Origin: Fibrobacter sp. UBA4309
GTDB taxonomy: Bacteria; Fibrobacterota; Fibrobacteria; Fibrobacterales; Fibrobacteraceae
DNA: 30,145 nt
Direction of reading: 5' to 3'
Assembly (NCBI RefSeq): GCF_002395745.1
Contig: NZ_DGUN01000049.1
Location: 1 to 30,145, forward strand
The notes below the pieces were generated by a model, which worked only from the letters and a program-made list of their open reading frames with translations, had not been told where the DNA came from and did not search any database. Positions 22,714 to 30,145 of the stretch are shown in pieces. The stretch's first letter is position 1. Every line of letters starts with the position of its first letter. The position numbers were made by a program, and so were the translations under genes.

Positions 22714-23199
22714 ATGTCCGAAGAATTCCAGAACGAACAAACCAACGAAGAAACGCTGCAGAACGTCCAACCGGCAGAAGCAGTCACGGAAACCGCAGCC
22801 CCGGAAGAACCGCAACCGGAAGTCGCCGAACCGGCGTACACGCCCGACATGACCCAGCCCCAGGTCATCGTCCAGAAAGAACGCGGCTTTGCGCACTATG
22901 TCGGCTTCGCCCTGCTTTGCGTGCTCTGCATCTGTTTCTTCTTCATGCCCGGCATCGCGATCACCTATGCCGTGAGCCGTCTTGTCACGCTTAACGGAGC
23001 CGCCGCCTGGATCTTCAGCGCCATCCTGAGCGTTGTCGCCTGGCTCATCTTCAAGATCAAGATTAAGGGATTCAAGACATCCTTCTACTGGTACATCGGT
23101 CTTTGCGTCGTAGTCCTGGTCCTCCTCATCGCCATCCAGGTCATCACCGAAGCCAACGTGTTCGCGAACATCCTCGCCCTCCTCGCCGGAGCGGCATAA
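22714..23199 (+). CDS. Membrane protein with Pro/Glu-rich cytoplasmic head, function unknown
   Basis: 161 residues. An acidic, Pro/Glu/Gln-rich N-terminal region (~1-55) is followed by three or four hydrophobic helices (~62-85, 90-110, 125-143, 147-160). AGGAG precedes the ATG. It lies between purU (8-base gap) and pyrE (18-base gap) on the same strand and is probably co-transcribed. I do not recognise the family, and nothing ties it to purine or pyrimidine metabolism except position. Confidence 0.8.
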   Translation: MSEEFQNEQTNEETLQNVQPAEAVTETAAPEEPQPEVAEPAYTPDMTQPQVIVQKERGFAHYVGFALLCVLCICFFFMPGIAITYAVSRLVTLNGAAAWIFSAILSVVAWLIFKIKIKGFKTSFYWYIGLCVVVLVLLIAIQVITEANVFANILALLAGAA

Positions 23200-23217
23200 T
23201 ACTAACCACTGCTTACT

Positions 23218-23889
23218 ATGAACACCAAAGATCAATTCGTACATTTTTTGGTCGAGGCCGGAGCCCTCAAGTTCGGCAACTTCGTCACGAAGAGCGGCCG
23301 CGAGACCCCGTATTTCATCAATACCGGAGAGTTCCGCACGGGAGCGACGCTTTCCAAGCTTGCCGAATTCTATGCGGCAGCCTACATGGAACACTTCGAC
23401 GGCAAGGCGCAGAACCTCTACGGCCCGGCCTACAAGGGCATTCCGCTTTGCGCCGCCACCGCGATGAAGCTCAGCGACGTCTACGCGAAGAACCTTACGT
23501 TCACCTACAACCGCAAAGAAGTCAAGGATCACGGCGAAGGCGGCTCGCTCGTCGGCTACAAGTACAGTGAAAAGACGAACGTTGTGATTATCGAGGACGT
23601 GATTACTGCCGGCACGAGCGTAAACGAGACCATGCAGGCGCTTTCGCAGATTGAAAACGCGAACGTCATCGGGCTCCTCATTTCGGTGGACCGCAAGGAG
23701 AAACTCGACAACGGCAAGTCCGCGCTCCAGACGGTGCAGGAAGAATACGGCATCGAAGCCCATTCCATCGTGAACATCAACGACATCATCGCGTTCCTCG
23801 AAAGCGAAGAGAACCGCAAGGCAATCAACGCCCCCGAAGGAATTCTCGACAAGGTGTACGCCTACCGCGAAAAGTGGGGCGCCAACTAG
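23218..23889 (+). CDS. pyrE: Orotate phosphoribosyltransferase
   Basis: 223 residues. It transfers the phosphoribosyl group of PRPP to orotate, giving OMP in UMP synthesis. Seen: TKSGRETPYFINTGEFRTG at the N-terminus, YGPAYKGIPL, the flexible catalytic loop NRKEVKDHGEGG (98-109), and the PRPP-binding motif VVIIEDVITAGTSVNE (122-137). Length is normal for the PyrE of this type. There is no Shine-Dalgarno sequence before the ATG. The lipoprotein gene follows 20 bases after its stop. Confidence 0.96.
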   Translation: MNTKDQFVHFLVEAGALKFGNFVTKSGRETPYFINTGEFRTGATLSKLAEFYAAAYMEHFDGKAQNLYGPAYKGIPLCAATAMKLSDVYAKNLTFTYNRKEVKDHGEGGSLVGYKYSEKTNVVIIEDVITAGTSVNETMQALSQIENANVIGLLISVDRKEKLDNGKSALQTVQEEYGIEAHSIVNINDIIAFLESEENRKAINAPEGILDKVYAYREKWGAN

Positions 23890-23909
23890 TCCCGACATCG
23901 AGGTCTACG

Positions 23910-24596
23910 GTGTTTAGGATTTTTGCCATCGTATGCATTGCGGCATGCGCCCTTGTCGGGTGCGGCCATAGCTACCATTGGTCAAAATCCCATCCGCTTT
24001 ACAAAAAACCGCCCTACGCGAACCTGGCCATCGTCGGGACCGACGAAGCGTTCGTGCTGACTCGTTCCGCATGGTTCGCCAAGAAACTCGGCTGGAACCC
24101 GGACAGCATCCAGCTCAAGGCCACGGCCTTCTGCGAGGAGATTTTCTTGAACGAGCTTAGGCGCGCCTACCCCACGTTCGTCAAGATTCCTGACGAGCAG
24201 TACAAGCAGCTCCCCGAAGAAAGCCAGAAACTGGACGACCGCATATTCATGAAAGGCCGCCTACCCGAGCAGGGCGTCGCCCTGAAGGACAGTGCCGGGA
24301 ACGTCCCCCCGTACATTCTGATTCTCCATGAATTCATTGTCGGCACGGACCTCAAGCGCGAAACGTATTTCGACTACGCGCTCATCCACAACGAGAATAC
24401 CGGGAAAAAAACGTCCAAGAACATCAGCGCGATTGTTTCGTACACCCTCTGGGACAACGAGAAGCAGCGTCCGCTATTCAGTGCCGTCGACGAAATCCAG
24501 CACCCCATCGTGGTTCCTACTCCTAAAGACCTCGAGACATTGGTGCGCACGGCCGTGAAACAAATCCGGATTAATTTGTATGGAGGAGCTTCCTGA
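23910..24596 (+). CDS. Lipoprotein of unknown function
   Basis: 228 residues from a GTG start with GAGG six bases upstream. This start puts the signal peptide VFRIFAIVCIAACALVGC at the N-terminus with lipobox LVGC. An in-frame ATG at 23874 lies inside pyrE and would spoil the signal. The mature protein is alpha/beta-like (YANLAIVGTDEAFVLTRSAWFAKKLGW..., PYILILHEFIVGTD, KNISAIVSYTLWDNEKQRPLFSAVDEI). It resembles envelope lipoproteins of a TolB-N/LpoB-like class only in general layout; no family recognised. Its TGA overlaps the next ATG (TGATG), so the two are co-translated. Confidence 0.82.
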   Translation: MFRIFAIVCIAACALVGCGHSYHWSKSHPLYKKPPYANLAIVGTDEAFVLTRSAWFAKKLGWNPDSIQLKATAFCEEIFLNELRRAYPTFVKIPDEQYKQLPEESQKLDDRIFMKGRLPEQGVALKDSAGNVPPYILILHEFIVGTDLKRETYFDYALIHNENTGKKTSKNISAIVSYTLWDNEKQRPLFSAVDEIQHPIVVPTPKDLETLVRTAVKQIRINLYGGAS

Positions 24597-25873
24597 TGCA
24601 AAAAGGCTACTCCATATTCGCTTTAGTCCTGTTCCTGCTGTTCTTTACGGCCGAAAGTTTCGGGCAGAAGGTATTTTTCAACGAGCACCCGACTATCTGG
24701 AAAAACGCGGACATTCTCATCTGGAGCGTGGACAAGGATCCGGCCATAGATCCCAAGGAATTCTGCCTTTCGCTCAAGCGCAACAATTCCGGCATCGGCG
24801 AACCCAAGTGCCGACTGCAGGGTGAATGGGTGCGCGACAGCGTCGCCATCCGTTATGCCAACTGGCTCAATGCGAACCTGGATCCGGTGCTGAAACCGGA
24901 GTACCTGCGCGCCCGCCACCCTGCCATGCAGGCCAAGTTCCAGGCTCTCGAAGACAAGATTGTCCTCTTTGTCGCGACAAACGGAAACTTGGTGAACGTG
25001 GCCATTTTCGACGAGACCGCTTCGGAACCCAAGGCGGCCGGCAGCATCCTGTTGAGCCCGGACAAGATTTCCATGGGCGACGCCATCGCCAACACGTTCT
25101 TTGGCGGGACCGCCAAGCGCAGGCTTTCCAAAGATGAGCGCAAGAAGATGCAGACGGAGCCCGACGAATACTTCCAGGAGACTCCCGTATTCAAGGCGTG
25201 GGCCGGTCTCGGCATGGGATACTCCCAGGCCCAGGTTCCGCTGACTCCCGACAACTGGTACAGCAGCCACGTCAACAGCCAGGTCCGCAACTACCGCATT
25301 ACCAAGGACTCCGTAAGCCTCTGGAACTTCCTCGACGATTCCGACCCCTACCTGACATTCTACATAGGCGGTACCTGGTACGACTTTATCGGCATCGAGC
25401 TCATCTACCACTACGCGAAGCACCACATGAAAACGGACCCGAAGGATACCGTTTACCAGGAACTGGACCATTGGGACTTCTCGCAACACGAAATCGGGCT
25501 GAACGCCATTTTCTCCAGGAACTACAAGCCCGCCTCCTGGGTCAACATCACGCCCTTCATGTTCGTCGGATTCCAGTACAGTTTCTTCGTAGAAGACATC
25601 GAGCTGAAAGACAATGTCAAGACACCCTCCAAGGCCTACCAGGCTAGAATCAAGTTCGAGGAAGCCTACAAGGGCGCGCTGCTCGGCTTTGGGAGCCACT
25701 TCATATTCCTCAAGCACTACGGCCTCGGACTCCGCACGGGAATTTCGAGCCGCGGCCGCAACATGTACGTGGATCCGTCTCCAGACGCGGCCGCAGAGGC
25801 CTCGGTTATCGGCGGATCGACCATAGATTGGTTCATTGGAGCGGGACTCGAGTACCACATCACTGTGTTCTAG
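24596..25873 (+). CDS. Putative outer-membrane protein partner of the preceding lipoprotein
   Basis: 425 residues. The signal peptide ends near ESFG (residue 23). Residues ~24-190 form a soluble domain with alpha/beta features (HPTIWKNADILIWSVDKDP, LEDKIVLFVATNGNLVNVAIFD). From about residue 200 the sequence alternates like a beta-barrel (AWAGLGMGYSQAQVPL, LTFYIGGTWYDFIGIELIYHY, WVNITPFMFVGFQYSFFV, YGLGLRTGISSRG) and ends IGAGLEYHITVF with C-terminal Phe, as in outer-membrane proteins. GGAGG lies nine bases before the ATG, which overlaps the previous stop by one base. Function unknown; the fused soluble domain and barrel suggest an envelope assembly or surface role with the lipoprotein. Confidence 0.8.
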   Translation: MQKGYSIFALVLFLLFFTAESFGQKVFFNEHPTIWKNADILIWSVDKDPAIDPKEFCLSLKRNNSGIGEPKCRLQGEWVRDSVAIRYANWLNANLDPVLKPEYLRARHPAMQAKFQALEDKIVLFVATNGNLVNVAIFDETASEPKAAGSILLSPDKISMGDAIANTFFGGTAKRRLSKDERKKMQTEPDEYFQETPVFKAWAGLGMGYSQAQVPLTPDNWYSSHVNSQVRNYRITKDSVSLWNFLDDSDPYLTFYIGGTWYDFIGIELIYHYAKHHMKTDPKDTVYQELDHWDFSQHEIGLNAIFSRNYKPASWVNITPFMFVGFQYSFFVEDIELKDNVKTPSKAYQARIKFEEAYKGALLGFGSHFIFLKHYGLGLRTGISSRGRNMYVDPSPDAAAEASVIGGSTIDWFIGAGLEYHITVF

Positions 25874-25902
25874 ACGTAAAAGTTTCTATTTTTACGCCCA
25901 CT

Positions 25903-27294
25903 ATGAGTGAAGATGTACAAGAATCTACAGAAAAAGTCAATCCGTTTTTAACACCCGTCAAGATTATCGAACCCGAGCACAAGCTCCCCGACTACACCTT
26001 CGACATGCTCCCCGAAGAACAGAAAGCGATTCTTCGTGGACACGGCTGGACCGACCTGATGCCCGTCCAGAGAAAGACAATCCCCTACATGCTCGCCGCG
26101 CGCGATATGCTGGTGCAGTCCAAGACCGGTTCGGGAAAGACCGGTGCCTACGTCCTCCCGCTTTTGCAGGTCATTGTCCGCGACCATGTATTCCCGCAGG
26201 CGCTCATCCTGGTGCCGACACGCGAACTCTGCCTGCAGGTGCAAGACGAAATCGAAAAGCTCTCCGCCGGCACGGGTATCCGCTCCGTCGCCATTTTCGG
26301 CGGTGTCTCCTATGAACCCCAGCTCAAGGCCCTCCGCGAAGGCGTCCATATCATCGTCGCAACCCCGGGACGCCTGATGGACCATGTTCAACGCGGCAAC
26401 GTCGATTTCCTCGACATCCGTGACCTGGTGCTTGACGAAGCCGACGAAATGCTTTCGATGGGTTTCTACCCGGACATGCAGAAAATCCGCAAGTATCTGC
26501 CCAAGGCCATCGCCTGCACCATGTTCAGCGCGACCATCCCGCAGACGGTGAAGAGCCTCGCCCGCGAATTCCAGCGTCCGAGCGCCGAATTCCTTTCGCT
26601 GAGCTACGACAAGGTTATCGCAAACAACCTGGAACACCGCGTCTACAGCTGTGACGTGATGGACAAGGATTCCATGACCATCAAGCTCCTGGAATACTAC
26701 AATCCCGACAGCTGCATGATTTTCTGCAACAAGAAAAGCGACGTGAACTACCTGGAACAGGTTCTTTCGGGCTACGGGTTCAACGTGGGCGCCCTGAGTG
26801 GCGATGTCGCCCAGAACATGCGCGAAAAGACCTTGAACGCCTTCCGCGACAAGAAGCTCAAGATTCTTATCTGCACCGACGTGGCCGCCCGCGGTATCGA
26901 CGTGGACCATGTGACCCACGTTATCGTGTACGACCATCCCGACGACCACGAAGTCTATGTACACCGTAGCGGACGTACCGCCCGTGCGGGCCGCAGCGGC
27001 ATATGCATTTCGCTGATCACCCCGGTCGAAGAAATCGAAATCAAGCAGACCGCGGCCGACTTCGGCATCAACTTCATCCGCATGGAACCGCTTACCAACG
27101 AAGAAATCGCAAATAAAGTAAGCGAACGCGCCCGTGTAAAACTTGAACAAGAACGCAACAGGTTCGGCGGCCAAAAGGCCCGTGAACGCATCAGCCGCAT
27201 GATTCCTCTCGTAAAGGAACTCGCGAACGGCACCGAAGAAGACCAGATGTTGCTCGCCTACCTGGTTGACCGCTACGCATGGAAGAAGGCATAA
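25903..27294 (+). CDS. DEAD-box ATP-dependent RNA helicase
   Basis: 463 residues. It unwinds RNA duplexes, probably in ribosome assembly or mRNA decay. All motifs are present: Q motif (MPVQRKTIP, 53-61), I (SKTGSGKT, 73-80), Ia (PTREL, 105-109), Ib (TPGR, 154-157), II (DEAD, 178-181), III (SAT, 209-211), IV (CMIFCNKK), V (CTDVAARGIDV) and VI (HRSGRTARAGRSG). The short C-terminal extension has no RNA-binding domain of the DbpA or CsdA type, so no subfamily symbol is given. The ATG at 25903 lacks a Shine-Dalgarno sequence; TATTTTTA (25887-25894), one base off the -7 consensus, lies eight bases upstream. map follows after one base. Confidence 0.95.
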   Translation: MSEDVQESTEKVNPFLTPVKIIEPEHKLPDYTFDMLPEEQKAILRGHGWTDLMPVQRKTIPYMLAARDMLVQSKTGSGKTGAYVLPLLQVIVRDHVFPQALILVPTRELCLQVQDEIEKLSAGTGIRSVAIFGGVSYEPQLKALREGVHIIVATPGRLMDHVQRGNVDFLDIRDLVLDEADEMLSMGFYPDMQKIRKYLPKAIACTMFSATIPQTVKSLAREFQRPSAEFLSLSYDKVIANNLEHRVYSCDVMDKDSMTIKLLEYYNPDSCMIFCNKKSDVNYLEQVLSGYGFNVGALSGDVAQNMREKTLNAFRDKKLKILICTDVAARGIDVDHVTHVIVYDHPDDHEVYVHRSGRTARAGRSGICISLITPVEEIEIKQTAADFGINFIRMEPLTNEEIANKVSERARVKLEQERNRFGGQKARERISRMIPLVKELANGTEEDQMLLAYLVDRYAWKKA

Positions 27295-27295
27295 A

Positions 27296-28057
27296 ATGGC
27301 CAAAATTAAAGTAAAATCCGCTAAAGAAATCGAGCTCATCCGCGACGCCGGTGCTCTCGCCGCCGAAACGCTCATCCGCGCCGGCGAAATGTGCAAGCCG
27401 GGCGTATCGACACTCGAAATCGACGAATTCATCGGAGACTACACCCGCCAGCACAAAGGCATTTCCGCATGCATGGGCTACCACGGCTATCCGCGTTACG
27501 CCTGCATCAGCATCAACGAAGTTGTCTGCCACGGCATCCCGAACGCACAGACCATCCTGAAAGACGGCGATATCGTGAACATCGACATCACGACCATCCT
27601 TTCGGGCTATCACGGGGACACCTCCGCGATGTTCTGCGTCGGTAAGGTATCCAGCCTCGCCCAGGAACTTGTCGACACGGCAAAGTTCTGCATGGAAGAA
27701 GGCATCCGCGCCGCAGGTGAACGCAGCGCCCGCTGGAACGATATCGGCTGTGCCATCCAGGACATCGCCGACGAACACGGGTTCAGCGTAGTCGAGGACT
27801 ACTGCGGCCACGGCATCGGCCGCGGATTCCACGAAGAACCGACCGTACTGCATTTCCGCAACTACGAACGCTGCCCGTTCATCGAAGTCGGCAACGTCTT
27901 TACCGTGGAACCCATGATCAACGTCGGCAAGCCAGGCACCAAGACCTTGAGCGACGGCTGGACCGCAGTCACGCGCGACGGCAGCCTGAGCGCCCAGTGG
28001 GAACATACCGTCGTAAAAACCAAGGACGGTATCGACATCCTGACCCTTCCGAGATAA
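27296..28057 (+). CDS. map: Methionine aminopeptidase, type I
   Basis: 253 residues. It removes the initiator methionine from nascent proteins and binds two divalent metals. The five ligands are in place: D97, D108, H172, E205 and E236, with H79 (CHGIPN) in the substrate pocket. CGHGIGRGFHEEP and FTVEPM are diagnostic. There is no N-terminal zinc-finger or linker extension, so it is the short bacterial form. GAAGG lies at the end of the helicase gene, one base separates the two, and the third gene starts two bases after map. Confidence 0.96.
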   Translation: MAKIKVKSAKEIELIRDAGALAAETLIRAGEMCKPGVSTLEIDEFIGDYTRQHKGISACMGYHGYPRYACISINEVVCHGIPNAQTILKDGDIVNIDITTILSGYHGDTSAMFCVGKVSSLAQELVDTAKFCMEEGIRAAGERSARWNDIGCAIQDIADEHGFSVVEDYCGHGIGRGFHEEPTVLHFRNYERCPFIEVGNVFTVEPMINVGKPGTKTLSDGWTAVTRDGSLSAQWEHTVVKTKDGIDILTLPR

Positions 28058-28059
28058 AC

Positions 28060-28395
28060 ATGTCCCTGATCGGAAACATGCGAGACAAGGCCATCGAGGC
28101 CATCATCCGTAGAAACGAGTTCGTACGCCGTTTCGGGGACATCCAGAACGTCTCCATCAATTCCGAACAGGGGTACGCCGACGTATCCATCCTGCTCCAC
28201 GGAGAGCCGCAGCCGACATCTTTCCGCGGCTACTACTGCTTCAACGACATGGGCAAGGATACCGAGGTCGTAGTCACGAGCATCAGCTGCGGCAAGCAGT
28301 GGATTGACGAAATTTTCACGTATTGGCTCGAAAATCACACCTTGAGCTACACGTTACCCGGCCTTACGGGCGGAATTGCCAAATTCTTCTTTTGA
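28060..28395 (+). CDS. Small conserved-looking protein of unknown function
   Basis: 111 residues, no signal peptide or membrane helix. It starts with a basic helix (MRDKAIEAIIRRNEFVRRFGDIQNVSI), followed by an alternating beta region (YADVSILLHGEPQPTSFRGYYCFND, TEVVVTSISCGKQWIDEIFTYWL). Only two bases separate it from map, so translation is probably coupled. I do not recognise the family. The tight helicase-map-this gene order suggests a shared transcript and perhaps a translation-linked role, which is inference only. Confidence 0.75.
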   Translation: MSLIGNMRDKAIEAIIRRNEFVRRFGDIQNVSINSEQGYADVSILLHGEPQPTSFRGYYCFNDMGKDTEVVVTSISCGKQWIDEIFTYWLENHTLSYTLPGLTGGIAKFFF

Positions 28396-28422
28396 TTTCG
28401 GCAAGAAGATTCTGTATATTAT
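28391..28422 (+). promoter_or_regulatory. Probable promoter of the EcsC-like gene
   Basis: TTTG (28391-28394), exactly 20 bases, then TATATTAT (28415-28422). Spacing and -33 fit; the -7 element deviates at two of six fixed positions. The -33 element overlaps the stop codon of the preceding gene. GGAGG lies before the ATG at 28450. Confidence 0.45.
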
Positions 28423-28449
28423 AGAAGAGTTTACGAACCTGGAGGGCCT

Positions 28450-29061
28450 ATGTCAGAAAAAACGAAAACAGCGGATTTCATCAAGGAAAAGGCGTCCAGC
28501 ATCCTGTTCGACCTGATTACCGATATCCCGGGTTCGCTCCATATTCCCCTGGCCAGCCCCGAAGAAAAGGTCCGCCGCCTCACGAGGCAGGCCGCCTTCA
28601 AGGCCGCCACCGTCAGCGCCACGCTTTCGGTACCCGCCGGATTCACCGGAATCCTGACCGCCATCCCCGACATCGCCGCCGTCTGGAAAATCCAGGCGCA
28701 GCTCGTCGCCGACATTGCCGCCACGCACGGCAAGCTCGCCCTGCTCAGTCGCGAGGCCATGGTCTGGTGCCTGTTCCGCCATAGCGCGGCCTCGCTCCTG
28801 AGAGACCTCGCCGTCCGCACGGGAAGCCGCATCCTCATCCAGAAACTGTCCTCTACCGCCCTTCGGACCCTCCTAACCAAGATCGGGCTGCAGATATCCA
28901 CGCGTTTCATCGGGAAGACGCTTATCCGGGCCGTCCCCGCCATCGGGGCCGTCGGAAACGGCGCCTACGCCTACTACGACACGACCGAAGTCGGCAAAAC
29001 GGCCGAAGCCTATTTCAAGGCGCTGGCCGACAACGATGAAAAAATCGCGAATAACGAGTAA
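28450..29061 (+). CDS. EcsC-like protein
   Basis: 203 residues, no signal peptide. The layout fits the EcsC family: an N-terminal helix, the hydrophobic segment ATLSVPAGFTGILTAIPDIAAVWKIQAQLVADIAATHGK (~56-95; family: small residues, then 'D...l...Q...v..ia..yG'), and a second hydrophobic Gly/Ala segment near the C-terminus (IRAVPAIGAVGNGAYAYYDTTEVG, ~156-180). It is likely membrane-associated. EcsC itself has no firm biochemical role. GGAGG precedes the ATG. It has its own probable promoter and terminator, so it is likely monocistronic. Confidence 0.6.
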   Translation: MSEKTKTADFIKEKASSILFDLITDIPGSLHIPLASPEEKVRRLTRQAAFKAATVSATLSVPAGFTGILTAIPDIAAVWKIQAQLVADIAATHGKLALLSREAMVWCLFRHSAASLLRDLAVRTGSRILIQKLSSTALRTLLTKIGLQISTRFIGKTLIRAVPAIGAVGNGAYAYYDTTEVGKTAEAYFKALADNDEKIANNE

Positions 29062-29091
29062 TCTGGGCTAGAATAGCCGCACCTCGTCCAT

Positions 29092-29120
29092 AGAGCCCTT
29101 GTGACCGGGGGCTTTTTTTT
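29092..29120 (+). terminator. Terminator of the EcsC-like gene, overlapping the fusA promoter
   Basis: AGAGCCC (29092-29098) pairs with GGGCTTT (29109-29115, including G-U), with an unbroken run of eight T (29113-29120). The loop holds the CTTG that is the -33 element of the next promoter. Confidence 0.7.
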
Positions 29121-29129
29121 CTATCTTTG
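29098..29129 (+). promoter_or_regulatory. Promoter of the EF-G gene
   Basis: CTTG (29098-29101), exactly 20 bases, then TATCTTTG (29122-29129), a full match to TTG-N20-TAnnTTTG. It leaves a leader of about 40 bases. The core TTTTTTCTATCTTTGGG is identical to that at 17984-18000. Confidence 0.8.
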
Positions 29130-29172
29130 GGCGCAACTCAAACAAACATCAACTCCATTTGTGGAAAAAACA

Positions 29173-30145
29173 ATGAAAAACATCGAAAAACACAGAAACA
29201 TTGGTATTTCTGCCCACATTGACTCGGGTAAGACTACCCTCACCGAACGCATCCTCTTCTTCACAAAGCGTATTCACGCTATTCACGAAGTCCGTGGCAA
29301 GGACGGCGTCGGTGCCACGATGGACTCCATGGAACTTGAACGCGAACGCGGCATCACGATTCAGTCCGCCGCTACCTTCGCAAACTGGACCCATACCAAG
29401 TCCGGCGAACAGGACTCCATCAACATCATCGATACCCCGGGGCACGTGGACTTCACTATCGAAGTGGAACGTTCTCTCCGCGTGCTTGACGGCGCTATCC
29501 TCGTTCTTACCGGCGTGGAAGGCGTTCAGTCCCAGTCTATTACCGTCGACCGCCAGATGAAGCGCTACCATGTGCCGCGCGTGGTGTTCGTCAACAAGTG
29601 CGACCGCTCCGGCGCTAACCCGCTCCGCGTGGCCGAAATGCTCCGCGAAAAGCTGAACCACAAGCCCTGCGTGATGCAGATTCCTATAGGCCTCGAAGAC
29701 CAACTGAAGGGCGTGGTCGACCTCGTCGAAATGAAGGCCTACTACTTCGAAGGCGCCAACGGCGAAAATCTGGTCGAAAAGGAAATTCCGGCCGAACTCG
29801 TTGACCAGGCCAACGAATACCGCACCAGGCTCATCGACTGCTGCGCCGACTACAGCGACGAAATCATGGAAAAGGCCATGGAAGGCATCTACGGTGTCGA
29901 CGAAATCGACAAGGGCCTCATCAAGAAGACCATCCGCGAAGCCACCATCCGTCTCGACATCACCCCGGTGTTCATGGGTTCCGCCCACAAGAACATTGGC
30001 GTGCAGAAGCTCCTCGACGGTGTTATCGACTACCTCCCCTGCCCGACCGACGTTGAAAACAAGGCTCTCGACCTCGACAACAACGAAGCCGAAGTCATCC
30101 TCAAGAGCGAAGACAACGCTCCGCTCGTCTGCTACGCGTTCAAGC
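29173..30145 (+). CDS. fusA: Elongation factor G, mitochondrial EFG1-like type, C-terminus beyond window edge
   Basis: The first 324 residues of a translocation GTPase. G1 is AHIDSGKT (14-21), switch I ERGITIQSAAT (58-67), G3 DTPGH (87-91), G4 NKCD (141-144, where NKMD or NKLD is usual). Several stretches resemble mitochondrial EFG1 and the related spirochaete/planctomycete group rather than typical bacterial FusA: HIDSGKTTLTER (bacterial usually HIDAGKTTTTER), HEVRGKDGVGATMDSMELERERG, GANPLRVAEMLREKLNH, MQIPIGLE and TPVFMGSAHKNIGVQ. I chose ATG at 29173; an in-frame GTG at 29161 (GTGGAAAAAACAATG) would add four residues. There is no strong Shine-Dalgarno sequence. No rpsL, rpsG or tuf is visible upstream. 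If a second EF-G exists elsewhere in the genome, the symbol may need changing. Confidence 0.92.
   Translation, partial: MKNIEKHRNIGISAHIDSGKTTLTERILFFTKRIHAIHEVRGKDGVGATMDSMELERERGITIQSAATFANWTHTKSGEQDSINIIDTPGHVDFTIEVERSLRVLDGAILVLTGVEGVQSQSITVDRQMKRYHVPRVVFVNKCDRSGANPLRVAEMLREKLNHKPCVMQIPIGLEDQLKGVVDLVEMKAYYFEGANGENLVEKEIPAELVDQANEYRTRLIDCCADYSDEIMEKAMEGIYGVDEIDKGLIKKTIREATIRLDITPVFMGSAHKNIGVQKLLDGVIDYLPCPTDVENKALDLDNNEAEVILKSEDNAPLVCYAFK

Noticed and set aside
25948..27432. 494-codon open frame on the minus strand across the DEAD-box and map genes
   Set aside because: Spans two well-identified genes in antisense and shows no protein family features.
29066..29078. GGCTA-GAA-TAGCC hairpin after the EcsC-like gene as terminator
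   Set aside because: Only five base pairs and no T run; the hairpin at 29092-29120 is the better terminator.
29161..29172. GTG at 29161 as EF-G start
   Set aside because: In frame, but it adds only four residues without a better ribosome site; the ATG at 29173 is preferred though not proven.

Overview
The window looks like a chromosomal segment of a Fibrobacter species (phylum Fibrobacterota, anaerobic fibre degraders). The strongest marker is the protein encoded at 20644-21759 (minus), which ends in the 'Fibrobacter succinogenes major paralogous domain'. Supporting signs are several Ser-rich-linker lipoproteins, a polysaccharide-binding beta-helix lipoprotein, and promoters of the FCB (Bacteroides-like) form TTG-N20/21-TAnnTTTG. 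It is mostly a gene-dense housekeeping region. I see no prophage, insertion sequence, integrase or CRISPR array.

Layout. 1-2180: most of uvrA (minus, cut by the left edge), then an intergenic stretch with three copies of a 23-base repeat. 2476-4408: a zinc-ribbon protein convergent with a MATE exporter. 4661-6649: a large lipoprotein with a Cthe_2159-type carbohydrate-binding beta-helix. 6780-6852: tRNA-Ala(CGC). 6964-7401: a DUF3332 lipoprotein (minus). 7632-10886: a two-gene unit of a membrane-anchored solute-binding protein and a transmembrane diguanylate cyclase. 10945-11018: tRNA-Pro(GGG) (minus). 11116-13760 (minus): an exported DUF1573-like protein, a small membrane protein and a DUF4832-like glycosidase-fold lipoprotein. 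13803-16101: miaB, a GT-rich repeat and a SPOR-domain protein. 16180-17978: tRNA-Leu(CAA), an exported protein with short helical repeats, panD and a small exported protein. 18004-20549: LytR_C-domain lipoprotein, rsfS and argS, overlapping. 20644-21759 (minus): the Fibrobacter paralogous-domain protein. 21860-23889: purU, a membrane protein and pyrE. 23910-25873: a lipoprotein and a putative outer-membrane protein. 25903-28395: a DEAD-box helicase, map and a small unknown gene. 28450-29061: an EcsC-like protein. 29173 to the right edge: the start of an EF-G gene.

How the genes work together. Translation and its upkeep dominate: three tRNAs (none with an encoded CCA end), MiaB, ArgRS, RsfS, methionine aminopeptidase, a DEAD-box helicase and EF-G. 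Metabolic genes are panD (beta-alanine for pantothenate), purU (formate and folate balance) and pyrE (UMP synthesis). The envelope genes fit a lineage that binds and degrades plant polysaccharide at its surface.

The best candidate for an undescribed system is the solute-binding protein/diguanylate cyclase pair at 7632-10886. The binding protein carries its own C-terminal membrane helix, and no transporter permease or ATPase is nearby. This suggests a nutrient or oligosaccharide sensor that controls c-di-GMP. Second-rank observations are the Bacteroides-like promoters with leaderless or no-Shine-Dalgarno starts, an EF-G of the mitochondrial EFG1 type, an ArgRS with altered signature motifs, and three families of short intergenic repeats.
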